Shown here: positions 11,291 to 21,566 of the stretch, one piece after another
Layout of the letters: every line of letters begins with the position of its first letter
How positions within the stretch are numbered: the first letter of the stretch is position 1
From: Heterohyrax brucei
Lineage: Eukaryota; Chordata; Mammalia; Hyracoidea; Procaviidae
NCBI GenBank assembly: GCA_028571685.1
Contig: CM053162.1
Span: 8,250,001 to 8,314,000 of the forward strand
Reading direction: 5' to 3'
Length of the DNA: 64,000 nucleotides
Translations under genes and position numbers: made by a program
Notes under the pieces: generated by a model
The model's database searches: none
What the model saw: only the letters and a program-made list of their open reading frames with translations
Told to the model about the DNA's origin: nothing

Positions 11291-12340
11291 ATATATATAT
11301 GTGTCTATAGATATTTGATACAGAGATCCTAATCCCTGGAGATTTTCAAACAAAAATGAGTTCCATATTTTAACACGTTTTTGCACTGGATAGTGTCTGG
11401 GCTAGAATGGTCTTCTACAATCCCTTCTCAATTTGGAATCTAGATTTGTTCAGACATAAGATAAAGATATTATTTTAGCCTTGGTACTCTTGACCTACCA
11501 TGTCAGCTTTATCCTCTCGCAGTTCCTGTATCATTCTGTTATACTCTGTGCTGAACATCATCTTCCTTATCTGATCACTTTTAAGCCCCTTGTTACTTCC
11601 TCCTCATTACTTACTTATTAAGGCTTCAGCCACTGACGCATTTTATTGTAAAAAGCCCCAACAAGGCCTTTTGAAGCATGATTTCATTGTTAAAGCAAAT
11701 CATATATACAGCTGTTGTACTTTTTTATTTAAACATGTCTAATATAGTGTTGCTATGAGTCAGAACTAAATCACTGTTTTTAAATACATATCGCACTTAT
11801 ACCTAAACAAAAATGTCTTACCCAAATGAAATAGCATCCTATTGAAGATATAAGTAATTTGTTCATACAGCCATCATAAAAATAATCCAGAATCACATGG
11901 TACATCCAATGCCCACATCATGGACTATGTACAATTGAAATGACAGAGCTATTAAAAGTCCTCATCAAACCTATGTGACCTTTGCATCTGTATATGCCAG
12001 AGATTTTTGTTAAGATTATTTCAAGTTTTCCTACTCACTTTTCAGTTCAGCTCAGATGTCACAAATAAGCCAGACAGAAGCTAGCGTTCTCCTCATCCCA
12101 AGCCCATGGTAAACGTGTGTACATAGTAACAGCACCTTTTGCTGCCAAGTCCGTACATACCACATAAGCCTTGACACAATACTCTAGGGAGCTTCTGCAA
12201 TTTGATCCAACTTGGTACTCAATATAAACCTTTTTTGGCATTGCTCACGTTGATAATAAAGCACTATATTTTTTGTTTTGTCTCACTTTTGATTATACAG
12301 TACTACACTGTGCTCAAAATTATATGAGGCCTTTCTACTT
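11291..12340. other. Unassigned, no gene recognised
   Basis: AT-rich DNA. A 60-codon frame at 12,241-12,059 (minus) has ordinary amino-acid composition but resembles nothing I know, and it has no visible gene structure. A short tgctatgagtcagaa-like stretch near 11,750 may be a decayed SINE end. Confidence 0.5.
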
Positions 12341-12500
12341 TGGAAACTCTGGTGATGTAGTGGTTAAGTGTTATGTTTCCTAACTAAAAGGTTGCAGTTC
12401 ACATCTACCAGGCACTCCTTGGAAACTCTATGAAGCAGTTCTGGTCTGTCCTATAGGGTTGCTAGGAATCAGAATTGACTCGACAGCAGTGAGTTTTCAT
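12341..12500 (+). mobile_element. AfroSINE
   Basis: Full body of about 160 bases: ggaaactctggtgatgtagtggttaag (tRNA-like head with the A box), ggttgcagttcacatctacc (B box), gcactccttggaaactct, tctgtcctatagggttgct and the 3' end gaattgactcgacagcag. Non-autonomous; it shares its 3' end with the RTE LINEs nearby, which presumably supplied the enzymes. Confidence 0.88.
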
Positions 12501-13139
12501 TTTCCTATTTTACTTCAAATTATTAGTTGCAATCATGGAAACATGGAGAAGCAAGTAGATATTGCAGAATTATTACTGGATAAAGAATCAAGCTACTCAA
12601 GCTTGATAAAAAAGGGTGGGAAGAAAAAAATCTGTTACTTACCTTAGGTAAGAATTACCTTTCATTTATTTTATTTTCACATTTTTGAAATAAGAAAGTC
12701 AATGGGATTTGGAAGCAATATGTTTATCACAGGAGGTATGGATAGATATATGTGTGAGTTAACTCCATGGAGATGTAGAGGGCAAAGTTAGGAACAACAA
12801 ACTAAACATATACAGAGCAACCTGGGTGAAACTTAGAAACACAGTACTTAGGGGAAAAATTAACTAATAAAATCAGACACATAACACAATGCCATTTGCA
12901 TTCATTTAACTCATACACAAAAAACTTCACAAGAATATATGCAATAAAATAATACATATCAAAAGCATTATAATGGTCCTTTGAATTGAAGTGGAGAAAA
13001 ATAAAACAAATAGAAAAATAATTTTTAAAAAAGATTAGCCTTGCATAGGCATGTGATGGTGATATGACATGGATTCAAAACTATGATTAGCTCAATTGTC
13101 TGCCTCTGAGATCCAATGAAAATAATAACACTTTTAAAA
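12501..13139. other. Unassigned
   Basis: AT-rich. No gene or recognised repeat. Confidence 0.5.
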
Positions 13140-13631
13140 AGGAAATTGGGATGTTTGCTTCTGGCATTACGGAGCACTAGATAATTCGGGGAGCCCTAAT
13201 CCTGCAAAATAACTGGATTCTGGGTAGTACATACAATTGATTTGGTAATGAGGTCTCATAAATTAGGGAAACTCTCATAAGAACCACTCCTCTACTCCCC
13301 TCCCCTCAGCCCAAAAAATAGCTTACATCAAAGCTAAAAACTAAAAGTAGTGAATAGTGAGCACATGGGAGATGCTAAGTTTCCCTGAGGACAAATGCCA
13401 ATAGCAGCTCTGTGATTATAATACTGAGCTTAAAATAGCATCCAGATGGATGAGCTAAAACTGAAACTCCCACATAAAGCAGAGACTTTTGAAGGGGACA
13501 GAAGTAACTCCAGATCAGTAGGTAGTGTTTCTTGGCTCTTTGAACAACCAGATGAGAATTTCTCTGGACAGAATTAAATAGGAAATCAGACCTTCAGGAT
13601 TCCCTCAGATTAAGATAAAGTAAATGTGAGC
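13140..13631 (+). mobile_element. Probable ancient L1 5' leader fragment
   Basis: Text such as ataactggattctgggtag, cctcagcccaaaaaatagc and gatgagctaaaactgaaactc is of the kind found in old mammalian L1 (L1M/HAL1) leaders. The block 13,399-13,480 recurs at 16,686-16,767 in the same orientation, which supports a repeat family. The subfamily is not determined. Confidence 0.45.
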
Positions 13632-13959
13632 TCACATTTCAATTTTCTTTTTAATCATCTCATATGCAAGAAAAAGTTGAATAACAAAAAGGGAAGACAA
13701 AGAACTAATGTGTTCAAACTTTGGTGTTAGTGAAAATTATTGACTATAGTGTCAATGGAAGGAACAATTCCTTCTTAGAAGAAACACAAATAGAATGTTA
13801 GAAGCAAAGATGAAGATGCTTTGACTGACTTTGTACACACTATCAGGAAATACTAATCACTAAAAATATTCTAGCTGGTAAAGCAGAGGGTCAACAAAAA
13901 CAAAGGAAAGCTGTAATGAGATGGATTTACAAAATAGTTACAATAACAGACTCAAATAT
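13632..13959 (+). mobile_element. RTE 3' fragment, left half (split by a MaLR element)
   Basis: RTE 3' coding region: tcatctcatatgcaag, ttggtgttagtgaaaa, cttagaagaaacacaaatag, agagggtcaacaaaaac, gagatggatttacaaaatag. It breaks at about 13,959 and resumes at 15,473. Strongly diverged, with no open frame. Confidence 0.8.
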
Positions 13960-14232
13960 ACATCTTAGTCATCTGGTATTGCTTCTTGGTGGTAGGAGGT
14001 CCCCAAATCTCTCTGTTAGCTTCGTTCTTTTATGTCTCAAGGAGCTGCCTCAAGGGGCAATACAATCTTACCTATTGAACCCTGCTCCACCAACACAACT
14101 GCCATCCATCCTCCCTCATTAAGATCATAGAGGCAGGATTTACAACATACAGGAACATCACACATTACCAGGAACCATGGCCTAGATAAACTGCTACACA
14201 CATTTTGGGGGCACACAATTCAATCTATGATA
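13960..14232 (-). mobile_element. MaLR LTR, 3' copy of the complete element
   Basis: On the plus strand it starts cttagtcatctggtattgc and ends cacacaattcaatctatga, the reverse complement of a MaLR LTR. It matches the LTR at 15,213-15,472 along its whole length, with roughly a fifth of positions changed by eye. Confidence 0.82.
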
Positions 14233-15212
14233 TTCTACCTTTTGAGCCCCCACCACAAAATCACGTCCTTGTGACACATAAAACATATTCAATCCATCAT
14301 CAATATATTCACATCATAACAAAACCTTTAAGTCCAAGTCCCAAATCCAGAAATTCTCCTTTGACTGTGAAATCTAGAACACAAGTTGTCTGCTTAAAAA
14401 ATACAATGGCAGAACAAGCACAACTTAGGCATTTCCATTACAAATGGGAGAAAGTGCGGGAAAAGAAGGCAGAATAGATACCAAGCAAATGAGCATAATA
14501 CATCACATTAGCTTTCAAAGCTTTGAAAACAATCTTCCATTCTCTGAGACATTTTATACAATAGCCCTGCACTCCAGACTCTAGGTATTGGCCCCACTCT
14601 CTGGATTCTGAGGGGAGGCGCTTTGGCCCTGGGCTACAGCTCTGCCTTCCAGGCCTAGTGGGACAGCACCTCTGCTCTATCTGCCTTAGGGACACCGTTT
14701 TCCTAGTCAATCTGAGTGGCAACCCAGCCTTAGAAACACCAGAGGCCATGGCTCCGTCCTTTGAAACACGTGAGGTCATGGCCGTAACTTTTGAGACTGA
14801 GGCAGCTCAACCCCTTGTGTTCCTTGTCCCTTTAACTTTTACTTCCTGTGACCTCTTGACCAGGGCCTCACCCACACATTTGCCATGCTGTGGCAAATGT
14901 TCCAAAGCTTTGTAACTCCATGGATTTAAGTGCCCAGAAGGACCATACGTTGCTGGGAAACTTCCTATGCACAAGCACTGGCTCTCTCATTTTGTACGTC
15001 AGCTCTAGCAGTGTCTCTACCTGGTCTGGTTCTGCTGCTTCCTGTTCACTGCTGCAGCTGAGCCCCTGGTGCTTGTTTCTCATCATCTGTGCCTTCTTTG
15101 GGGTTGATAGTTCTCTTCAGTCCCTTCTGAGTTTTCTATCCATTCACAGTTTCAAACTGATTCCACATTTTAGGGATCTGTTAGAGCAGCGCTTTACTCT
15201 CTGGATGCCAAA
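14233..15212 (-). mobile_element. MaLR internal region (about 1 kb)
   Basis: Lies between two matching LTRs. The left part (aagtcccaaatccagaaatt, acaaatgggagaaag) resembles the internal sequence of the THE1/MST group read on the minus strand. MaLRs are non-autonomous relatives of ERVL and normally carry a decayed gag-like region here. No continuous frame is seen; the 113-codon frames on either strand are not recognisable proteins. Confidence 0.7.
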
Positions 15213-15472
15213 GTCTCTCTTAGTCATCTAATACTGCTTCTTAGTGGTAGGACATCACCAAATCTTCCTGCTAGTTTCTTTCTTTTGCTGTCTCAAGAGA
15301 GTGCCTCAAGGCACTGTCCTGCCCCACCAACCCAACTGCTCCCCACCCTCCCTCACTAACATCATAGAGGCAGGCTTTACAACATACAGGAATAGCACAC
15401 ATTACCAGAAATTGTGGCCTAGCCAAACTGCTACACACATTTTTGGGGGACACAATTCAATACATAATGTCA
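15213..15472 (-). mobile_element. MaLR LTR, 5' copy of the complete element
   Basis: Partner of the LTR at 13,960-14,232. Both contain tgcttctt(g/a)gtggtagga, ctccctca(t/c)taa-atcatagaggcagg and acacattttggggg. The element ends at atgtca, followed directly by the resumed RTE text. Confidence 0.82.
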
Positions 15473-15570
15473 AAGGACCAGGAAATGTTTAATACTAAAT
15501 TCTGTTATATGTAAGATTGCCATGAGTCAGATTTGACTCTATAGCAACTAACAGTAACAAGCAATAGTGC
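15473..15570 (+). mobile_element. RTE 3' fragment, right half with tail
   Basis: aaggaccaggaaatgtttaa, ttgccatgagtcag and ctctatagcaactaacag are the final 100 bases of the RTE 3' end, continuing 13,632-13,959. Confidence 0.75.
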
Positions 15571-15715
15571 GTGAAAGTAAATAGAAACAACAAGTAGACC
15601 ATTTAAACTGAAGATACTAGATTTGTTAGATGTAGAACATAGAATACTGAGTATAAAATTTTAAAGAAACAGGAGAATTATAAAGGTAGGGAAGGAAAAG
15701 AATAACTAGAAATGA

Positions 15716-15873
15716 CTAAAACCAAACCAAACCCTTTGCCATTGAGTCAGTTCCTACTCAAACGGCAACTTTACAGGACAGCGCAGAACTTCCTTACAGG
15801 GTTTCCAAGGTGGTGTTGACTTGCTGACTTTTGGTTAGCAGCTGCAGCTCTGACTATACCACCACGGTTTCCT
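15716..15873 (-). mobile_element. AfroSINE, reverse strand
   Basis: Plus-strand text aaaccaaaccaaaccctttg ... ccattgagtcagttcc ... tttggttagcagctgcagc ... ccaccacggtttcc is the reverse complement of a full AfroSINE. Confidence 0.85.
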
Positions 15874-15989
15874 GAAATAACCAGGGAGACAACATTAATA
15901 AATATAACTTAGTTTAGAAAAACATACTGAATAATAAATAGATTAGTGTACTGGAAAATACATCTCAGTAAATTACTGGGAATTTATCA

Positions 15990-16245
15990 CAGAATCTTTA
16001 CGTGCTTTGGACGTGTTGTCAGGAAGGATCAATCCCTGGAGAAGGACATCATCCTGGGTAAAGTGGAGGGGCAGCCAAAAACAGGAAGACCCTCAACAAA
16101 ATGGATTGACACAGTGGCTGCAACAATGGACTTAAATGTAAAAATGATTGTGGACATGGCACAGGACTGGGCAGTGTTTCATTCTGTTGTACACAGGGTC
16201 ACTTTGCTTCAGAACTGACTTGACAACACCCAACAATGGACATCA
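15990..16245 (+). mobile_element. RTE 3' end, 5'-truncated
   Basis: Better preserved than its neighbours: gtgctttggacgtgttgtcagg, tggagaaggacatcatcctg, aggaagaccctcaac, tggattgacacagtggctgc, then the tail gacttgacaacacccaac. The 90-codon frame at 15,946-16,218 follows the C-terminal RTE frame for much of this stretch but starts in unrelated flanking DNA. Confidence 0.88.
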
Positions 16246-16269
16246 CAAAATTTTTGGAAAAAAATAAAA

Positions 16270-16690
16270 TAAAATATGAAAAGAAGGTTAAAAATAAAGA
16301 CAAAATTTAAAGAGTGTAATGTCCAGCTAATTGATGTTCCAGACAGTGTATCAAAAATAATAATAATAATAATAATCAGGCTTCTCTGTAACTAATAAAA
16401 TACTTGACTATACAGATTCAGAAATCACTATATATGCCATGCAGGATAAACAAAAAAGAAATTCATGTCTCCATACAGTGAAGGGGAATAAAAGAACAGA
16501 AAAACAAGGAGATAATCTTAAAATCAACCAGAGAAAGTATTGATTACCTAGAAAGGAGTGACTTAGACTTATAGCTGACTTTTCAATATAGAAACAATAA
16601 AATGGTGAAATATTATTTAAACACTGTTTCCAACAAAACAATTTTTCAAATAGGTAACACAGAAATTTCTTGAAGTCAAACCATAATAGC
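16270..16690 (+). mobile_element. Ancient L1 (L1M) ORF1 fragment
   Basis: ggataatcttaaaatcaaccagag-like text followed by ggagtgacttagactta-tagctgacttttcaatatag and caataaaatggtgaaatatta is the conserved C-terminal ORF1 block of old L1s. It is interrupted by an (AAT)n run. No frame is open. Confidence 0.55.
16353..16376 (+). repeat. (AAT)n microsatellite
   Basis: Seven consecutive aat units. Confidence 0.9.
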
Positions 16691-16996
16691 AGCTCTGTTA
16701 TCACAGCAGTGAACTTTGTGACAGCAGCCAGGTAGATGAGCTAAAACTCAGACTCTTATATGAAGCTTCATCATTTCTGAAAATTGGCATACACACAGAG
16801 AAACCTAGATGGATATGTTCTTTCAAAGTCCTTTCACATACCTTGACTTATTTAAAGTTAAATATTTGGAGGTTGGTTTTTGGAGAGACATGCTATTATT
16901 TTCCTTTTACAAGTGGGTAAACATATCCAGAAGGTTTCAAGAGTGTTAGACACTCTTTAAGGTTTCTACCTTTGAAACTATAGACATAGGTAAACA
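16691..16996. other. Mostly unassigned; start shares a block with 13,399-13,480
   Basis: agcagctctgttatcac ... ggtagatgagctaaaactca repeats the block seen at 13,399. The remainder holds nothing recognised. Confidence 0.4.
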
Positions 16997-17428
16997 TGTT
17001 ATCTTGATCGTCTAGTGCTGCTGACAGAAATAACACAAGTGGATCGTTTTATGAAAGAGGAATTTATTTCTCCATAGTAAAGTAGGCTAAAAGTCAAAAT
17101 TCAGATCAGTTTTGCCTGGGACTAGGAGCTTTTCCACTCAGAGATTCCAGGTCCAACAGACATGCTTTGTTTCTCACACTGTTTTGTTGGTAGTATGAAA
17201 GCCTCCAAATCTCTCTGTTTACTTCTCTGTTTTACACCCCCAAAGGGTGCCTCAACACAAGCCAAGATTATAGATTGAGTCCTCTCTAACACAACTGCTG
17301 CTCCATCTCTCATTAAGATCACACAGGAAGGATTTACAAAATATGGAGAAAGTTCACACAATATCAAAAATCATAGTTTAGCACAATGGGATAGAAATTT
17401 TTTTGAGGACACTGTTCAATCCATGACA
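16997..17428 (-). mobile_element. Solo MaLR-type LTR, reverse strand
   Basis: Plus-strand start tgttatcttgatcgtctagt and end gttcaatccatgaca are the reversed LTR termini. Inner landmarks: ggaatttatttctcc, ctccatctctcattaagatc, aggatttacaaaatatgg. Confidence 0.82.
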
Positions 17429-17439
17429 TATGTTAAATA

Positions 17440-17940
17440 TTTTTTATTAAATTCTTTACTAGTTAAGCTAAACTATTGTTTGGTTTCAAGAAGACTTCCT
17501 GGAGATATTTTTTGGTTTAAAGTTTGCTTCATTCAATCTTCTTGGCTACGGCAAGTCTTGAGTCTGTGAGAATTTGAAATTCTTTTCTGTATTTTTCTTC
17601 TTTTGATCAAGAATCTTCTACAGAATTTTAGGTCAAAATGTTTGGTACAGTAGCCAGACACCATCCAGTTCTTCTGGTCTCATGTAAAAGAAAGCAATTT
17701 TTCATGAAGGCAATTAGCCACACATTGCATATGCTATTTCTGACTCTCCTTCCTCTCTGAAACTTTAGAACAGGATCAGTTGTACCTTGCATGGTTGTTT
17801 GCAAGCTTTTAAGACTCCAAGCACTATGCAATTAACTAGGAGTTATAACTAAAGCACCAAATTTGTTATTAGGCCGATTATCTTAGACGTCCCATGCAAC
17901 CATGGCTCTAAACCTCCAAAGTAAACAGCCAAGTCCCCTG
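17440..17940 (-). mobile_element. L1 3' UTR fragment, reverse strand
   Basis: ccagacaccatccagttctt and ggttgtttgcaagcttttaa match the reversed L1 3' UTR blocks at 37,733 and 43,618. It is 5'-truncated and has no coding part. Confidence 0.6.
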
Positions 17941-17999
17941 TGGTTTCTGGTTGTACATAAGTAGCCTCAGCAGCTACTCTGTTGTTGTTGGAAATACAC

Positions 18000-18560
18000 C
18001 TATTATAGAAATTTTGCCAGTTCAACTTTTTACAAGGGTACTGGCTTGAGACTTTCAGTCTATTAAGAACTATCTGTATAATATCAAGCTGATAACAGGA
18101 ACTTTAGATGACGGTGAATTTATGTCACTTGGAGGAAAATCTCAGAAGAGTGAGTATAGTTGACATGACTCAAAGACTGTAATCAATGTCACTACACTAA
18201 ATGGCATACATAGAAACTGTTAAATTGGTGTATGTTTTGCTGTGAATATTCTTAACAACAACAACAAAGTAAATAATTTTCTTATAAGAGAAGAAAACAT
18301 CTGATCAGGAAAAAAAGGATGGAAAAAACGCATCTGTATGAGACTTAATTTTCAACCAGAAACCTAAAATGAAGAAGAGACCATAGGCAGATGGAGGGAA
18401 GCTTGATCACAAGAGAAATAGTACAACCAGAATGGAGTTAATGAGAATGGTGACACATTGCAAAAAATGTAATAAATGTTATTGAAAAATATGTATAGAA
18501 ATTATTAAACTGGAACCAAATCTGATAGGTAAACAGTTACTGAAAACACAGTAAAATATT
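18000..18560 (+). mobile_element. Probable LINE 3'-end fragments
   Basis: Two stretches, about 18,150-18,265 and 18,420-18,525, share gtaat(c/a)aatgt-a-t and tagaaa(c/t)t(g/t)ttaaa; the first ends with aacaacaacaac. They resemble LINE 3' ends of this lineage. Which family is uncertain. Confidence 0.35.
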
Positions 18561-18888
18561 ATTTTAAAAATATTTTTTATTGTCTACCACTAATATTGGA
18601 GGTATTTAAGAATTTCCCTACATTCTCTCAACCCTAATGTCAATCACAATTATCAGCAATGGTTTCATGTTAGCATACACAGGGAGGGCTTCCCTAGTAC
18701 CTTGATTTATGACCTCCAGTGGCAGCTCCTGATAATTCTCCATTACCAGAACATTATGATTATATAGTATCCTCAAGAAAATTGAGAAGAGTCACTTATG
18801 TCATTTTTTGTAGGGCTTAATTCTCCTGTGAAACACCTGTTAAAGAAGACTATATCCCTTACTGTACCCATGAAAAAAAAAACCAGAG
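18561..18888. other. Unassigned
   Basis: No gene or recognised repeat. Confidence 0.45.
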
Positions 18889-19344
18889 TGTTTTAGTCAG
18901 CTGGTGCTGCTCTAACAGAAATGCCACAGAGTGGATAGCTTTAACAAAGGAAGGTTTATTCTTACACAGTCTGGTAGGCTACAAGTTCAAATTCAGGATG
19001 TCTGCTCCAGGGGAAAGCTTTCCCCCTAGTCGGCTCTGGAGGAAAGTCCATTATTGCATCAGTCTTTGTCCAGGGAGCATCTTGGCACCGGAACCTCAGG
19101 TCTGAAGGACCCACTTTTCTACTGGTGCAGCTTTCTTGGCAGTGTGAGGGTCCCAATTCTTAGCCTGCTTCTCTTTCGTTTTATCTCTGGCAGGATGAAA
19201 AGATTAAGGGTGGGGCAAGCCATACTCTAGGAAACTCCCTTTACAGTGGAACAGGGAGGTGATTTTATAAAGGGATTTACAGTCCCACCCTAATCCTTTA
19301 ACATACAGCATAGGAAAACCACAAAATGGAGGACAGTCACAAGG
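18889..19344 (-). mobile_element. Solo MaLR-type LTR, reverse strand, 5' end cut
   Basis: Starts (plus strand) tgttttagtcagctggtgct, with ggtttattcttacacagtc, gtctgctccaggggaaagc and caaaatggaggacagtca. The final 50 or so bases expected (...caattcaatccatgaca) are missing, replaced at about 19,345 by ERVL text. Confidence 0.78.
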
Positions 19345-19672
19345 TACTGGGACCAGCTGAGGTGCTTACTGAGGGCAAAGGGAAAACAGAATGGGTTGTA
19401 GAAGAAGGTAGTTCTAAATACCAGTTACAGCCACGTGATCAGTTGCAGAAACAAGGACTGTAACTGTTATGAGAATTCCTGCTTTGTATGTGTGTATCAG
19501 ATATTTTTGTTTACTTATGAAACATAAGATGTAAATGGGCTAATGCATTTTCAGTTGTACATGTGTTATTTATGTCATGTTAAACATAGTATGACTTTGT
19601 AATTGTATTCCTTCAGAGACTGTGGATGATACGGTGAGATGTGTCCAGATGCCAAGCTGACAAGGGGTGGAT
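19345..19672 (+). mobile_element. ERVL internal region, 3' end
   Basis: gaccagctgaggtgctta, gatcagttgcagaaacaagg, cttcagagactgtggatgat and gatgccaagctgacaagg are the usual last 300 bases before the 3' LTR in class III (ERVL) elements. Only non-coding or heavily decayed sequence is present, and no retroviral protein can be read. It directly precedes the LTR in the next entry. Confidence 0.6.
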
Positions 19673-20072
19673 TGTGGTGGTCAAGATTATGTCAACTTGC
19701 CTCCTTCATATTTGGCTGCTGTATCCAGTGGCAGGATGGGGCCTGTGGTGGCTTCCTGCCCCTCAGCTCTCATGTCTCCACCTTCCACCACTACTGCCAG
19801 TCTGCTCATACAGCCAGCAGCTCCTGCTCTCTTCTTCTGGCCTCTGGTTCCTGGACTTGAACTAGCAGCTGTTGGATTCATCAACCCTTACAGCCGGCAC
19901 TTGAGAGTCCTGTTCCCTGACTTGCTAATCCTGGATTCACCAGCCTCTGCAGCTCTAAGTTGCTGCCAGCTTGGGATCTGCCTATCTACACAACTGGTGA
20001 TCTAGAACTCTGGTCTCTGACCTGCTGACCTTGGGTTCACCAGCTCCCGTGGCCACGTGAGGCTTATGCCAG
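19673..20072 (+). mobile_element. ERVL 3' LTR (MLT2-like), truncated
   Basis: Begins tgtggtggtcaagattatgt right after the internal region, as MLT2-type LTRs do, and is GC-rich further in. The LTR end is missing: the text changes at about 20,072-20,080 into an RTE that itself lacks its 3' end, so a deletion probably joined the two. Small frames on both strands here are not genes. Confidence 0.5.
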
Positions 20073-20370
20073 GACTTTCTGTTCTACCAAACATCATGTT
20101 CTTCTTCAGGGACTAATCTCTTCTGATAACAGGTCCAAAGTATGTGAGACAAAGTCTCACCATCCTTGATTCTAATGGTCATTCCTCCTATACTCCCGCC
20201 AAGACTAGATTTCTTCATTCTTTTGGCAGCCCATGGTATATTCAATATTCTTGCCAGCATCATAATTCAAAGTTTGTTTGTTTTTTTTTTTTTATCACTT
20301 TAAAGAGGTCTTTTCAGAAGATATGCCAATGCAATCCATCCCCTGATTTCTTAACTTCTGTTCCTATGGG

Positions 20371-20530
20371 GGAAACCCTGGTGCATAGTGGTTAAGTGCT
20401 AAGACTGCTAACCAAAAGTCAGCAGTCCGAATTTGCCAGGCACTCCTTGGAAACTATGTAGCAGTTCTACTCTGTCCTACAGTGTCACTGTGAGTCAGTA
20501 TCAACTTGACAGCAGTGCGTTTGGTTTCCA
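20371..20530 (+). mobile_element. AfroSINE inserted in the RTE
   Basis: ggaaaccctggtgcatagtgg ... ctaaccaaaagtcagcagtcc ... cactccttggaaact ... gtgagtcagtatcaacttgac. The RTE reads on at both sides, so the SINE is the younger insertion. Confidence 0.9.
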
Positions 20531-20732
20531 TGTGTGTTGATTGTGAATCCAAGGTAAGTGAAATCCTTCACAGATTCAGTATTTTCTCTATGTATCGTGA
20601 TGCTACTTATTAGTCCAGTTGTGAGGATTTTTGCTTTCTTTATGTTGAGGTGTAATCCATACTAAAGGCTGTAGTCTTTGATGCTTATCAGTAGGTATTT
20701 CAAGTTCTGTTTACTTTCAGCAAGTGAGGTTG

Positions 20733-21020
20733 TGTCACCTACATTGCACAGGTTGTTAAAGAGTCTTCTTCCAATCCTGATGTGCTGCTCTTTGTTGTAT
20801 AGCTCAGCTTTTCAGACTATCTGATCAGCATCCAGATTGAAAAAGTATGGTGAAAGACTAAAACCCTGACAACATCTTTCTTTGTTTTAAACCAGACAGT
20901 ATCCCTTTGTTCTGTTTGAATGACTGCCTCGTGATCTACATACACATTCCTCATGGGCATAATTACCTGCTCTGGGAGTCTCATTCTTCTCAGTGTCATC
21001 CATAATTTGTTATGATTCAT
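20733..21020 (-). pseudogene. RTE reverse transcriptase remnant
   Basis: The 67-codon frame at 21,020-20,817 reads NHNKLWMTLRRMRLPEQVI and MRNVYVDHEAVIQTEQRDT, the palm region upstream of the catalytic box in BovB-like RTE. The catalytic Tyr-x-Asp-Asp box itself (around 20,735-20,745) reads N-V-G-D in the aligned frame, so the first catalytic aspartate is lost. The frame is also broken just before it. A dead enzyme; the family role would be target-primed reverse transcription. Confidence 0.75.
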
Positions 21021-21566
21021 ACAGTCAATTCCTTTTCATAGTCAACAAAATATGGGTAAACATCTTTCTGGTATTCTCTGCTTTCAGCATGATCCATTCG
21101 GTGTCAGTAAGCATCCTTTTTGGACTTGCAATTGAATTTTTGGAAGTTTCCTGTTGATGTACTGCTGCAACTGCCTTTGAATGATCTTCAGCAAAATTTT
21201 ACTTGCATGGGATATTAATGATGTTGTTCAATAATTTCCGCATTCTGTTGATCACCTTTCTTTGGAATGAGTACAAACCTGGACCTCTTCCAGTCAGTTC
21301 TCCAGGTAGCTCTCTCCTAAATTTTTTAGCACAGATAACTGAACATATTCAACACCATTTGTTGAAACATCTCAGTTCATATCCCATTAATTTCTGGAGT
21401 CTTGTTTTCTGCCAATGTCTTCATTGCAGCTTGAACCTCTTCCTTCAGTACCATTGGTTCTTCATCTTATGCTAACACTTGAATAGTTGGATGCCAACCA
21501 ATTATTTTTGGTATAATGACTCTGTGCATTCATTCCATCTTCCTGTGATGCTTCCTGTGTTGTTTA

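Larger units (their letters stand above)
20080..21566 (-). mobile_element. RTE LINE, 3' half of an inverted copy
   Basis: Reverse-strand RTE from the middle of the element to near the 3' end, interrupted by the AfroSINE at 20,371-20,530. Landmarks on the plus strand: ttctttatgttgaggtgtaatc, atcagtaggtatttcaag, gggagtctcattcttctc, cttccagtcagttctccagg. The last 200-250 bases of the RTE are missing at 20,080. At 21,566 it meets the 5' end of an RTE in the opposite orientation. Confidence 0.88.

Noticed and set aside
12059-12241. 60-codon minus frame as a possible processed pseudogene
   Set aside because: Normal-looking composition, but no recognisable family, no A-tail and no target duplication.
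13916-15492. Cluster of 60-113-codon frames on both strands as a small gene
   Set aside because: The interval is a MaLR element with two LTRs; the frames overlap each other on both strands and match no protein family.
15946-16218. 90-codon frame as an intact small protein
   Set aside because: It is the RTE C-terminal coding relic with a chance start in the flank and ends in the SINE-like tail.
19639-20005. Three overlapping 73-112-codon plus frames
   Set aside because: All three reading frames are open at once in GC-rich LTR-like DNA, which is typical of non-coding sequence with few stops.
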